From the NCBI GenBank assembly GCA_950295325.1, contig OX485804.1:56656429-56720428 (forward strand): a stretch of 64,000 nucleotides of DNA, written 5' to 3'. Both the position numbers and the translations under genes were made by a program. Shown here piece by piece: positions 12,621 to 25,174 of this stretch. Under the pieces are notes generated by a model. The model was given only the letters and a program-made list of their open reading frames with translations. It made no database searches and had not been told where the DNA came from. Every line of letters starts with the position of its first letter. The first letter of the stretch is position 1. Source of the stretch: Polytrichum commune (Eukaryota; Streptophyta; Polytrichopsida; Polytrichales; Polytrichaceae).

Positions 12621-14283
12621 GCCGGATGGACTCATTAAAATTGAATATAAATTAATTAACCTAGTAACATTTAAGATTTTTGCAATAGTATTTCATGATC
12701 CACTAAGAAGGATTAAAGTTCACATTGGGGTACCTTTGGCTGTAGTTATATGATGTTAGTAGCACTCAAAAGATACTTGATGAACTAAGATTCTTTGCAT
12801 TACAATTCATGGTATAGTGAGTCGTTACTACTGGATTATGGTTGGTTGTAAAGGAGAGATTGCATAATTATATGTATTGTATTGAGTGATATTTGTAATC
12901 CATTTTAAAGAATTCACATTACCCCATAAAAATCACCCAACACTGAGTCTAATATAGGTTTTGGTACCCAATTCTAAATTAAGACTCACTATGACCTATT
13001 AATTAACCTAATAATGACACCTAGAACCCCAAACTGACATTTATTTAGTTTTCTTATGTGTTTTGTTCAATTGAACCGAAACCAAAAAATGACAAGTCAA
13101 ACACCATATGAGATCATATGATTCACCAACCAACAAACCAACCATGGCAAATATAATTGACTAACCAACAATCCAACTATGGTAGTTAAACTATGGCTTA
13201 AAACCACTAGTTTTCAACCAAAGACCACCTTAGTTGAATGCGACATTCACATATAAATACACTTTGGATACCTAGTTGAATCCCAAATAAACAACCTTAA
13301 CTCAAGAAGGCAAGCCATTCATATACAAGCTTAGGCCACATAAGCATCAAATCAAGCCAAAATTTGAATAGTTAAAGCTCCAAGCCAAAGGCTTGGGCCA
13401 GATTCAACCACAAGATCCGAATGCCAAGGGTGACCATTTTTGAAGCCCACATTAATACCAATTCTAGGAAAATTCTTTATTAGTCTTGGAGAAAAATCTG
13501 CTAAAAAGGAAACATATGTTTGAAAATGCAATCCTGATATCAAAGAAGTTTAAGAAATTCATGTGGTTGATCGAGTGTTACGAATAGTGTTGGGGAATTA
13601 AGTATTATAATTAGGTGATGGTTTGAACCTTTGAGGAGTTTCAAGTATACCTAGAAGAGGACATACCTCTTACCTCTAGATTACCAAAAGGAGCCTAAGT
13701 TCAAAACAAACATTAAAATTCCACCTTCATGTTATATAGATTTATAGGATTGTTTCAAAGTCTAATTCTTTTAGGAGTGATGTTCATGTAACTAGTCAGC
13801 AATGAGTTACACCATCTAGGGCTAAGGGGGTTGAAGGTGATCTTGACAACTTGAAAGTAGATGTGTTGGTTTCATCCAAGTCATGTTTTCATCCACTAAG
13901 TCATATTGTAATAGTCCTTAAATACATGAGTCCATTTTCTGGCTTGCAGTTTGTACGTATACATTTAATTTTTTCATAAACTTCTTGTATATAGGGATTT
14001 AATTTCAGAATGACCCATACATGACATTTAGGTTTCCAATGAAGAGTCCTCCTACCATAGTTGTATTATGGTAGAGCCAATATCATTCTATGTGACTAGC
14101 AATTCTATCACATTGTCGTTTATGTTGTTCATGTTGTCTTCCTCCTACCATCATCATCTCCATATAATGATATACTAGTCCTTTTTTTCAATATTGTCTC
14201 CTATCACTTGCCATTGGAGGGGTGGTACAGGACAAGTTGTTCCAAGTTCAATTAAATAACATCATGCAATATGATACGCCTAT
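12621..14283. other. AT-rich sequence, nothing recognised
   Basis: There are no frames with recognisable domains and no clear repeats. Confidence 0.4.
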
Positions 14284-14291
14284 GCTTGAGC

Positions 14292-14634
14292 CTCGGGGGG
14301 GGGGGGGGGCAGTGTGTTAAAAAGTTAAGGATATAGGTGTGAACAACCACTATTTTATAGGGGGGTATTACTTTCAATTCTCTTCTTTTTTTCACATGCT
14401 ATCATTATGTAAATTTCTACTTTGGGTTAATAGAAAAATGGCTTGCATTACTTATAATTCCAAATTACCTATTATTCCATACCCTATAGTACTTTAAAGA
14501 TGTCCAGTGCCATGGTTGATACCCTATATTACTCTTAATTCCATTTATAATTTTTAGCCCCCATGTTTTAAAAATACCCTATCATTTATTCGCACGTATA
14601 TTGCTACTCCAACCAATGACTACCCCCCCCTTAG
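14292..14634 (+). mobile_element. hAT-like MITE family B, copy 1
   Basis: The 343-bp element starts with CTC followed by a G-run of about 15 and ends with a C-run followed by TTAG, so its ends are inverted repeats. It is flanked by a perfect 8-bp direct repeat GCTTGAGC at 14284-14291 and 14635-14642. The body, from AGTGTGTTAAAAAGTTAAGG to CCAACCAATGACTAC, is nearly identical to copy 2 at 15429. It has no coding capacity. The 8-bp duplication points to hAT or P-type transposition; hAT is the likelier in plants. Confidence 0.85.
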
Positions 14635-14749
14635 GCTTGAGCAACATCTTCATGGTTCTCTCTTAGCTCAAGATGAACCATGTCTTACACATGTTGATGT
14701 TTCCCTTGTAGTTCATCTGAATTCACAATAGTCTTGACACATCTTATTG

Positions 14750-16920
14750 TCTTTGGGTGTTTTGCAAACTTTGGGAGATGCTCCAATTGAGAATAAAAAG
14801 TATTATCTTGCATTTTTTTTTCATTAGGATTGCAAAATATTGTGGTCTCAAGGGTGTTGTGTCCCCACCTAGTTTTATTAATGGGGTCATTTACATCCCT
14901 CCATCTCATTGCAATAAAATGGGTCATAGTTTCTGGTCATTGGCAGCAGATATGTATCATGTCAATGATTTAGCTCGTCCGATTTTAGTGTGTCACGGGT
15001 TTGTGTAATGTGACCATTTAGTCACTATTGACTAGGAATAACTATGGTAAAGATTGGATAGTGTTGCCCATCATTCCTACATCTCTTCTAGGTTGTGGAG
15101 CTCCACCTCCATTGTTAGCAGTGTCAAAGATGACCTCATTGAAACAACTTCCATTGTTGATATCCTTAGACACCTAGGCTTTGCGTTGGGTGCATTTAGT
15201 TTGTCCAAGGATATAGATTTCCAAAGCGTACCAAGGCGATTTGTTTAGTACCTTCCACGTGAGTTCAATGGCAACATATTGTTTGAATTCCAACCAAATT
15301 TCACTCTTCAACAGGGTTGACATACTTGATGTTAGTTATGGATTGTGAATACGATGGTCACATGTGGATGCTAACCAAGACAATGAACATAAGGAATATT
15401 GATGTCATAAAGTTTCAATATGCACAATCTCGGGGGGGGGGGGGGGGGGCAGTGTGTTAAAAAGTTAAGGATATAGGTGCGAACAACCACTATTTTATAG
15501 GGGGGTATTACTTTCAATTCTCTTCTTTTTTTCACATGCTATCATTATGTAAATTTCTACTTTGGGTTAATAAAAAAATGGCATGCATTACTTATAATTC
15601 CAAATTACTTATTATTCCATACCCTATAGTACTTTAAAGATGTCCAGTGCCATTTTTGATACCCTATATTACTCTTAAGCCCAATTATAATTTTTTGCTC
15701 CCATGTTTTTAAAATACCCTATCATTTGTTCGCACGTATATTGCTACTCCAACCAATGACTACCCCCCCGAGTGCACAATGTGTTGGTCATTTGCGATGT
15801 GGACATAGTTCTTGTCCTCATGTTCATGGTTGCCCAAATGAAATAGTTGGGATGGTGTGTCTGTCAATCCGCTGGCGGTTGGTACCTTGGAGGAGCAACG
15901 AGCAATGATTGCTTGCAGTCATTGCAAATTGAGACTAGAGTGTCTCCATACATGCCCTACCAAAATGTTGTATATGGTGCACAATAAAGCCAATTTGACT
16001 AGAGTTTGTGTCCACATTGGTCACCACACACACCATGCGGCTCTGGATTAATGTTGAGAAAAAATCTAGACTGTGAAGAAGCTTGTACGTGAGGGGGTCA
16101 CACAAAGCCCATGCGACCCTACATTTGCTACTATTTTTGTTGCCAACAAGAATTGGTTAGCCACGACAATGTTAGCGCCCTTTGGGGAGATTGCAACACC
16201 ATTTGACTCGGCATCCGTGAAGGACTTCATAGGTCATTTCAAGAACATATTGTTTTCAAACATCTGTAACCAAATTCATTTCTTTAGGTTATTTTATGCA
16301 TAGAAAAGGAAGTATTGACATGATCCTAAAGATGAGGGCAAGAAGCCACATCAACTTCATTCAAAAACAACCAATTCGCAAGGCAAAGCTCCTTAGATAT
16401 TTACTTGTTTACGATGTCCAAATGAATTGCCCGGGTTTGCGGTGGATTTGATTATGAGGGTGCAGCTTAAAGGTGATTTGTAGGATGCTTGGTTGATGTT
16501 TGACCATACATACAAAGTGAATGTGACATACCTACAATGGCATGTCACATTCATGTTTTTCAACCTGTCATGACTATTGCCATTTGTGACATGCAGTTTG
16601 AGGATGCAAATTCCCAATGCTTATTATGGTTTAGTATGATCAATTTGATGAAAACCATGGAGTGGAAGAAATCAACTTAAGGGGCTTCATAGCGGAGAGC
16701 GCATACCAATTTCATAGGCATTTGAAGGGTGTTTGGTTTCAGGAACCCAAAAGAACCCATAGAGGTGGAGATCACAAAGGTGGTTTCTATTAGGAGTTGT
16801 AGTCTTTTGAAAAGCACAACAGAAGTAAAGGTTGGGCCAAGGGAGGGCCGCTTCTTTGTGTTGAAGAGCCCGGGATTTGTGGATGGGTTGTTGGGTAACC
16901 TTGGCCATGACCTGTGATCT
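14750..16920 (+). pseudogene. Degraded DNA-transposase gene (MULE-like or unclassified family), multiply broken
   Basis: Scattered blocks follow each other in different plus frames and look like one decayed protein. First comes a Cys/His-rich part: QCVGHLRCGHSSCPHVHGCP near 15776-15837, then CSHCKLRLECLHTCP at about 15912-15957 and TRVCVHIGHHTHH near 16000-16036. A later part has FAVDLIMRVQLKGDL at about 16430-16475, DAWLMFDHTYKV near 16478-16515, and a GFIAESAYQFHRHLKGVWF block near 16684-16742. These match my recollection of a transposase family widespread in seed-free plants (zinc-binding half, then a DDE-type half). Two family B MITEs lie in or beside it (14292 and 15429). Skipping the second MITE and one copy of its duplication joins two open segments in frame. 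Stops and frameshifts make it non-functional. The family assignment is from memory and uncertain. Confidence 0.5.
15429..15772 (+). mobile_element. hAT-like MITE family B, copy 2
   Basis: The 344-bp element begins CTC plus a long G-run and ends with a C-run plus GAG, so the outermost bases form a perfect inverted repeat. It is flanked by the perfect 8-bp direct repeat TGCACAAT at 15421-15428 and 15773-15780. It is nearly identical to copy 1, only 0.8 kb away and in the same orientation. It interrupts a decayed transposase reading frame. Confidence 0.9.
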
Positions 16921-17079
16921 TAATTTGGGGGAAAGAACCAACTGGGATACTTATTTTGAATCCAGGGTTGCGATTTGGGCAGCCCAATAAGAAGTCAGGG
17001 CATCAACTGGCCATCGTGAAAATGCAAGAAAGTTGTCGTAGTCCCGATTTGGGCGGCAGAGGATTTTGCGGAAATTTTC

Positions 17080-19990
17080 GGCACAATGTATGAGCATCGA
17101 CTGAGTTGTATGTCTGTAGAGATGGATTTACTAGTGGCGGAGAATTCAAAGGAGAAGGATCAATACAATCAAAGAGTGAAAGAGATAGACATAGCTCACT
17201 CTAAGGTTGTTTTGGGATTGAATTCAAGGATTGCTGGTGTTCTCAAAAGAGTTGAGAAACGAAAAGGCATGTTTACAAGGACTAAAGAAAACCCCATACA
17301 GAATCTGCAATCACAGTAGAGCTCGCCGAAATTTGAGTGACTTTGCCCAAAATGGGGGCCATGCGAAGACAACTGGCAGATTGGCTCGTGCATTCATTGC
17401 ACCAGAGACAACAAAACAATTACAAAAGCAAAATGCCTTAGGATCCATGTATAGATGACTGTGCAACACTCAAGAATTGCAAGAGCGAACGGGGAAGGTA
17501 TTTGGCTCTCTCTTGTCGAGAACGGAGGTTGATATTGTGATGACGTATTCAAAACAATAGGAGTTAGGATTGGCCAACTATAACATGAACATAATTGGTA
17601 AGACCGTGGGACCACGTTCTGTTCTATAGACTTGTGATGAGAATGGGATCACGCAAGCATGATTTAATTCCTTTTACAAGAAATTTAAGGAAGGGATTTG
17701 GTCCGTTAGGAAGGGGCTGCGTATTGGATGTTTTCCAAACCCCTATCAAGTTCAATTGCTTCAAAAAGAATTAAATATGAATTTGGAAGACCTATTTGTA
17801 CAGCCAATGTTTATTTCTAACACGTACATAGTAGTGATGTCAAACAAAGAAGACACTGAAATCAACTAAAGAAGGGAAGATATTGACACTTGACAAGTTC
17901 AATAACTTGTTTTTAGACATTGAGAGCATGCAATATACTATGATATAGTTCTACAAAATCATAGAGGAAGGTACAATATTATGATTAAATGTAATTTACA
18001 GTTAGATGTTGTTTATTTTCTTCTAAAATTCACGATGGTCTCTGTTTCTATATTGATGTCTAATTATGGATACCGTATTTCTTTCAAAGCTTGGAGATGC
18101 ACCATTAATCTTTGTCATCAAGATGGATGAGGCGGAAATAGTTCACATTGAGAAATTAGAACGCATAAGCATCACCCTGATGAATAAAGCATTAATTCCA
18201 GTAATAACCCAAAATGACGACATACATTTTTCTAAACAATCGAAGCAACTGATTTCTTTTGTATACCCAAAGAAAATCATGAAATTTTAAGTTGGTTGTT
18301 TAATCATACCGCATTCCAACAGTAATTTTGGCTCAAAATGAGGGCCAACTGTTACAAGTGCCTGGTATTGGGTGGTTTGGAGTGGAGTGGCACCTTTCTG
18401 CTAATATGAAAACAATCGAATCTTTACATGAATTGGCAAGTGGTGCCAATGCAACACAATGTTGGATTTATTGTCTGCAGAAGAAAAAAATCAATCATCA
18501 CTACTGAAGCTGTTGCAAGAGCTGCATCACAAAAGAGAGCTCCAACTTGGGAGGGTGGTTTGTTTGCATCTGGTATTTCAAGCAAACCAATTACTAGCCT
18601 AAAAACATCAATTGGAAGATAGAAGCATGTGTTGCCAATACCCTTAGAAAGAGTGCATATTTGCACTCTACATGCATTTAATTGCATGTGAGAAAATCCT
18701 CCACTTACACTTCCAGCATGTATGGACAATCTGTGATAAAATAAAACCCAACAAAGATGCTATCTCCGACATTGAGCCTATACTCTCAGCAACCGGAATA
18801 CACGGGGGAGTAGTGAAAATATTCAAAGATCTAGAATTGTTTGGGTCCTCAAATCGCATGCCAAATAAGTCATCATTAAGCGGTGCTGACGCAAGAAAAC
18901 TATTCCCAAAATCTTCACATCCTACAGGTTCGGATAGAGTGTGGAGGGACGTAGTACTTGCAGAACAAAACAATGGTGATGATGGAAGGGCTAGACACGA
19001 TCACAAGGCTTATTGGGCAGCTTTGCAATCACTAGTTCCCACTTCAATGATTTAACTCTAACTGCAAAGCAATATTCAAGCTTTAAAACACTCGCAGATG
19101 ACTTTGGCAGGTTGTTCACAAAAGTTCTGGAGAGAGTCATGAAATGCACTACATTGTGAGTTCATATCAAAGCTCTCAACCTCTCTCATTCCATGCTTCA
19201 GTTTTGATTTTGATTACTAAATGTCGTAGTGATGCTGCTAACACTGTGTAATGACTAAACTTCGCAACATGTCATCGTCAAGCACTCTTCCTGGTTTGTT
19301 GAAATGTATGGCTCTATATCTGTGTGGTCTTGCCAAGGTATGGAATACTTACACAAATATACACAGCACGGCGGACCTAAAATTAAGAAGAGTCCACTCC
19401 CACAAACATACGAGCACTGGTACATGTTCATCCAACACCGGTTTCATTATCAACACAAGTATACTAGCACAGTTGAAGAAATAAAGTGACAAGAAACATC
19501 TTTAAATTCAAGTGTTGCTAAACATGCAGCTGAATCAAGAGAAAATTGCACACAGATAGGCAACCCATGGGTGCCCAACAACGCATGTATTGTGAACAAT
19601 CATGATCCAGTTGAAGTGCTAGTTGAATGTCCAGTTATTGTACCTCAGTGATCAGATACTATTCGGAGAACCTATGGTGGCATCACTCTTGCACTGTTTT
19701 ATGTCCTTTATGACGTGCATTCACCTGCTAGAAAATAGTAGCACAAATAAGAAAATATACATACTAGATGATGTTAAAATTTCCGGTGTGCAAAGTTATA
19801 TAAAAATTAGTAAGATCACGGACCCTTTCACGAATGTGTCCTTCCTCCACAATGCACATGCTGAATACTTCTTGGGCGTCGTACCTTGAGGCTATGATGC
19901 CCTCCTGCCTGATGCTGATTAGGGTCCATTTTGAGCCAACTTCTAATTCAAAACCCTCTCCATGTTGGTGAATTTCAAAATTGATATTCA
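17080..19990 (+). pseudogene. Unclassified degraded coding region
   Basis: Open frames of 60-127 codons lie on the plus strand at 17086-17319 (charged and helical, coiled-coil-like), 18066-18290, 18672-19055 and 19304-19489. They look like pieces of one or more ancient proteins. The last one contains the striking stretch HKYTQHGGPKIKK near 19340-19390. I do not recognise a family. They follow the MULE-like relic on the same strand and could be its continuation or a second transposon. Frames are separated by stops and shifts, so nothing here looks functional. Confidence 0.3.
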
Positions 19991-20722
19991 CCATTGAGTC
20001 TGCTTGTATTTGTTCGAAAGGCTCCCAATTTGAACCATGGATGAATAGTTGTCGGTTATATTGGTAATTAGCATATAATGTAGATCACCGGAATATCACC
20101 ATTGATCAATTACGATGCATTTGACTGCACCCATGCAGACTTTTGACTCCCATCCCTTGTCCATCACAAAGGCAAATTCGTCCTCATCCAATTTCTCAAA
20201 GACAAATATGATGGGTGTACAATGAAAAGTAATATCGCATAATAAGTCGACCATTACATGGACTAGAAGAAACAACTGAATTGTGTAGCTCTTGAACCTA
20301 CTGTAGGTTTCATTGCTGATCGATAATCTTGCCTGAATCTAGCTCGGAAGGACTCGGTTGTCCATATGTCTGGAAGTGGTCACTCTAGACTATCTATAGC
20401 ATGGAGAAGAATTTCGTCTAATGTGCCATAGCCACTTGAATCTTTGCTAGGTAAAACACTTTGTAGAATAGAAGTAGATGCATATCTGTAGCAACTCCTT
20501 GTGCGTATCACTCCCTCTTTCTGCTTCACCAATCTCTGTATGTACCCCGTAAAGCATGTCCGTAATACTTCTGGGATCTATCCAATCTTCAAAACTTGAT
20601 GGGTATAAGTTTGCGCTCACATTAATGCAAAAGAGTCACCCATGCACTTAAAATACACAATAACCCTCCTCTCTAAAGCTCCCAATACTTGACAAGTGCA
20701 ATATGAGCTTACTTACTTCAGA
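19991..20722. other. No gene recognised
   Basis: Sequence of average composition with no domain, repeat or RNA structure that I can support. Confidence 0.4.
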
Positions 20723-20903
20723 CAGTGTCCGGGGAGATGTTATGTAATGGTCGTTCAGTTTTTATTTATTGATTCAAGATATTTTCCATAGATTCCTCTA
20801 ATGTGATCGGTAATTTTCCTGAAGTCTTGAACTTCAACCGGTTATTTCTCAAACCGAACCGATTCATCCAGTGTAACTAGCAGTCAATTCTCCCCATTCA
20901 TTG
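20723..20903 (+). mobile_element. hAT-like MITE family A, 181-bp copy
   Basis: The left end CAGTGTCCGGGGAGA and the right end TCTCCCCATTCATTG form a 15-bp imperfect inverted repeat. The flanking 8-mers ACTTCAGA (20715-20722) and ACTTAAAA (20904-20911) match at 6 of 8 positions, consistent with an aged target duplication. Internal CGGTAATTTTCCTGAAGTC and CTTGAACTTCAACCGGTTA are shared with the other copies. Confidence 0.8.
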
Positions 20904-20911
20904 ACTTAAAA

Positions 20912-22329
20912 GATGCTGAAAGAGAGCCAGACGGCTCGTGCTTCAATCAACCAATATTTGACCTGCAGACAACCATTCTGTTTGTACACACGATCACCAA
21001 CAGATTAGGTCTTGAGGGTGTTGCTGCTACAATATAGCATCTTGGGGTCTTCATCCATGGTTGTAACTTGTAACTTAGGGTTTGGAGTTCAATGAAGGAG
21101 CAATAATTGTGGACCTTAGGGTTGGAGATGTTCAATGTAGGTCTTCTTTTTTCTTTTTTCTTGTAGACATTTGGTATTCCATTGAAGTTGTTGGTTGTTT
21201 TTCAATGCACTATGTGTGAACAACTTTAGTAATATACATTTTGTAAACATTGGTCATTGTTGTTTGTTGTTGGATGATATTGTGGGGATGTTGTGTGTGC
21301 AGTAGAATAAAGGCCAACTTCAAACCATGTAAACCTTAATCATATAACCAAACTCCGAATAACATCATCTAGGCAACCAAAAAGTCCATTCGGGCGAGAA
21401 AAAAAAATATCGAGTAGTTGCATGTGCAACATGGTTATAGGGGTGCATGTGGCCTTTAAAATAATCCCCCAAAAATGCAAGCAGGTCCAAAAATGTTGGT
21501 AATAGGGGCATGCTCATGCTCATGATCTAGCTTCTTTAACTTGGAAAGTCAACTATGCTAATAGTAGCATTTGCAAAATTTGATAGGAATGAGGTTTATC
21601 CTCATTAGAGTTGGGCCAAGGCTAGACGCCCATATGAGAACACAATCAGTTTTATTATAACATGTTTATTTATTTTTCTAGGCAAATTGCCTAGGGGGTG
21701 GACTCTTCATCAAAAACCTAAATGGCGTGTGTGGGTCAATTTGAAATTAACCCCCCTATATACGAGACATTTTTAGAAAACCATAAATGTATACATACTA
21801 ATTGTAAGCTAAAAAATGAACTCATGTATTTATACTAAGTTATTTAGGTTAACGTGATAAATACCTCCACTACATATGTAAAATATAAATCATGATTTAA
21901 ATGCACCTTTCTTACATTTATAATCCACTTTCATTTTTCAATGAGAAACACATTGAACATTTTTTTCATCCATAGCATGTAACTCAATGATGGCATCAAA
22001 TAAACAAAGACAAAAGCATAATAACTTTGCCACAATATGGAGAGCAAAACTCAAGGAAACCCATAAGCACTTCAAGAGCCCCTGGTTTTTAAACACTTAG
22101 GAGCCAAAATGAAAACCTAACAAGAATGGACAGGGTAGTAATTAAGGACTATTACCATATGACAACAATGGATGAAAATGTAAATTGGATGAAACCAACA
22201 CATCTACTTTTACTTCAGATTTCCAATCCCAGGCAATCGATGGTTCAATGTGATGATCTCATGAGATATTTTTATGGCTTTTGAGGAATCCTGATTAGAA
22301 AGCATGATTAGTGATCTTAACCCTTACCC
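20912..22329. other. AT-rich spacer, nothing recognised
   Basis: No domain-bearing frames, terminal repeats or tandem arrays were found. Confidence 0.4.
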
Positions 22330-23400
22330 TGCTTTGGGTGTGGTATGATGATCAGAACACCATGAATGGACGCATCCTCAGCACTTGCCTTTTTTCTTCT
22401 GTTTCATCCAATACTGCACTTGGTGTGTGAAAACATGCGAACATAGCTTCTTATTCATCGCCCTCTACAGTGACCATCAAACAATTCTGGCTTGCAACTT
22501 CGTTTAGTGTTTGAGAGCTTCGTTGTCTGCAGTATTGGTGGAGAAAGCACCAAGCAAACATGTGCGCACTCGGATTAATTAAATTCTTTCTCACCAAGCG
22601 AGGGATATTAATATTCTCCTTCCTGGTTGAACAGCTGATCATTTATACCAGGTTGGGTCACTTGATCTGCAGATGAAACTGTATGTCAGAAAAATCACCG
22701 TGCATATATATAGGTCCGGTGCATCCACCATATGTATCTAGGTGTTTGCGGATGTCTCGCTTTTGTTTCTGTGCTTGCAGATCAGATTGGTCTGGAAATA
22801 CAGTGAATGGGTTGAGTGACTCAGGACATTATGAATGTGCATGCATCCTCATTTGCCTACCTTTAATCTGGGCATTCGGTGATGATCCACTTGGATATGT
22901 TTTCCACTTTGATCTCTAATAGTAAAAATATGTCTATTTCCCTCTTGCAACTTTATTCGGTGATTGATCACTTCCCGAACTGCAGCATTTATGAATAATC
23001 ACCAGCCAGGCATGTGCATTCCAAAAATTCAGGAGATTTTCCCTCCTCGGCAATGATCCTCTGCCTGGCAATTATCCTACTCCTGCTTGACAATTATCCA
23101 ACATATTCAAATTGCAAGCGTATAATAAAACCATATGTTTTATTGTATGCCAAAGATGAATCCAGATGAATCCTGATGGTCGGTGGCTAGAGTCTTCATC
23201 AGATAATGATTTCTAGAGTGATATCACCTGCACCTTTAAATTCGGAGGAGGTGTAGGGCGTCATTGATTGAGCATGTTCTCATTGTAGAAGTCACTTACG
23301 AGTTCATGGATGCATCCTGACTTGCTATCTTTGGGATTGCGATGAGATCCACTTGGAGAATTTGCATATATTATTTTGACGTTTTATCAAACTAGCATAT
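22330..23400. repeat. Degenerate tandem repeat, about 465 bp period, two to three copies
   Basis: Landmarks recur in order. GCATCCTCA/GCATCCTGA appears near 22373, 22845 and 23309. CTTGCAACTT appears near 22492 and 22945. CATGTGCRCACT/CATGTGCATTCC and a following TCTCCTTCCTGG/CCTCTGCCTGG block are also repeated. Similarity is moderate, so the duplication is old. No coding sequence is evident. Confidence 0.5.
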
Positions 23401-23437
23401 ATTTTTGGGCTTTGTTTTTTGTGATTCGAGGTCACGC

Positions 23438-23525
23438 ACAGTCGCACCAGGTTCCATTTTGGCGCTGGCCGTTTGGCCTTCTGTCTAAAAAATTTAAAAA
23501 AAAAAAAAAAAACAGTCGCACCAGG
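23438..23525 (+). mobile_element. Poly-A retroposed fragment with 14-bp target duplication
   Basis: A 60-bp insert (23452-23511) ending in a long A-run is flanked by perfect 14-bp direct repeats ACAGTCGCACCAGG. Its 3' part, GTTTGGCCTTCTGTCTAAAA, matches the 3' end of the SINE-like elements at 23887 and 60944 (TTATTGGCCTTCTGTC). This is the signature of LINE-driven retroposition with heavy 5' truncation. Confidence 0.8.
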
Positions 23526-23880
23526 TGATGATAACCTGCATCTAGCAGATTGACCAACGAATTCGGTACAAGAAGGATATGCTACTTATAACCGAAAGAG
23601 GGACAAGCCTCGAAATGGATTTCCATTGGCCTAAACCCTAAACCACAACCACGGCGGTTGATGGTTGTAGTTTACTTTCTTAAGCGTCTATCATTGAGGG
23701 ATAAAGAATAAGGTGCAATATTGATGATAATCACCGCCACAACCACTCTCTTCACTTGCCAACTACGGCATCCGGCGTAGTTGAGGGTGGTTCTGGGTGG
23801 TTGTAGTTTACTTTCCTTGGTTAAATTTTCTTTGTAGCTAGAATGTGACACCAATTGGAGGCAATAACTCTTAGACCGAT
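23526..23880. other. Spacer with a short direct duplication
   Basis: GGTTGTAGTTTACTTTC occurs at about 23662 and again near 23799, in similar surroundings. Nothing else is recognised. Confidence 0.35.
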
Positions 23881-23886
23881 TTCTTT

Positions 23887-24010
23887 ACATGGCAGTGTTT
23901 CACGTCCGAGGGGCTCCGTCTCCCCTCAAAGTGGGCGCGTTTTCTTTGTCTCTTAGTTGGTTTACTTTGGCATTGGCTCTTTGCCATTCTGTCTTCTTTT
24001 TTCTGTTTTT
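23887..24010 (+). mobile_element. SINE-like element, copy without the MITE insertion
   Basis: ACATGGCAGTGTTTCACGTCC, then TCTCCCCTCAAAGTGGGCGCG, TTTCTTTG and GCCATTCTGTCTTC correspond step by step to the element at 60944-61335, except that this copy lacks the 226-bp MITE found there. GTTTCACGTCC resembles a pol III B-box (GGTTCRANNCC). No target duplication is visible, so the boundaries are approximate. Confidence 0.55.
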
Positions 24011-25174
24011 AAAAATAAAACTCTTAAACCAAATTACACTAAAATTCATAAATGTTTTTCCAATCCACAGCCAGTGCACCAATAGGAGGACCCCTTCGGA
24101 AGCATAACTAATACAGACAATAAGTTGTTTGTAATAATTAGTTAGTTGTGGTTGAAGGTGGGCCAAACCACAACCACAAATAATCAAATAGTTCTGTGTT
24201 AACGGCTCTCCACTATTTCTATGAATTTTGGTGAGGATCAGTACTGTCTAGACTTTAACAAGAATGAACATTGATGTGATACAGAACTCTCACGGGAAGG
24301 CTTGCCAGCTCGAAACAATTTATCTGTTCTTCTTTTTTATCAGGGTTGACGATCTCAAATTCGCAAATTCGAAGAAGCTTGGCATTCTCTGCCCTGGCCG
24401 AAAACAAGAGACAAACTTTTATTACCTGTTGGTCACTATTTCGCGTTGGCCACCTTCCTGTGTGAGTCCTGTGTGAGGAATCTTGGCACCATGGTTGTAA
24501 TTTCTGACACAGCGGACAACTGTAAGTGAGTAGATCTTGTGGCGATCGATGGACTTACGGTTCAGACCGAGGAAGTAAATTCCATGGCGATGAGACGCGT
24601 CCAACCACGCAGAAGGTTGGATCTGAGCAGTCCTCCGCCTTTTGCAATCTCCAGTTACTCCCAAAACCTTTCGCTCGCAGGTGGACATCATAGTGTTTAC
24701 ATTCAAAGTTCCTTGAAGCAGCAGCCGGAGCTCGAGTCAACTTCAGAGACTCATAAATCCCTTGCAACCACAGGAAGCTGGTTCAAGTATTTTCTCCCCT
24801 TGGAGAATCAAGAGATTGGTCTGTCTCACTGTGTAGATACGAGAGAGACGATAACTTGAACCAGATTTGAGCCACATTAAATCGCCACTCGAAGAAAGAT
24901 CTAAACCTTCGTTGCAACAGCTCACTGTCCAATGACCTGATCTCAAGTGATCTTCGCCATAGTCGCTCCGAGAGCAACCTCCTATTACCAATTCTTGAGA
25001 ATAAATTTCCTAGAGTAGCTCATGTGAAAGATGCATGAATTGGGAAAGGTGGAGTATGTTTGCGGAGTATGAATCCGGAAATTCCGAAAACCTTGATCAT
25101 CCGTCATAAGGGTACATCGGCAATATCGCTGCGAGTCTGGAATCTAATCTAATTTGAGCTAATCTGCCACCATC
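24011..25174. other. Upstream region of the F-box gene
   Basis: This is 1.2 kb with several short overlapping frames on both strands, none with a recognised domain. The last 600 bp is noticeably richer in CG dinucleotides than the surrounding spacer, as is usual around plant promoters. I cannot place a TATA box with confidence. Confidence 0.35.

Noticed and set aside
18424..18973. Minus-strand frames opposite the 18.4-19.0 kb region
   Set aside because: They mirror the plus-strand frames, which continue better with their neighbours; treated as shadows.
24422..24991. Overlapping frames upstream of the F-box gene as a separate gene
   Set aside because: Short frames on both strands without domains; more likely promoter or leader DNA.
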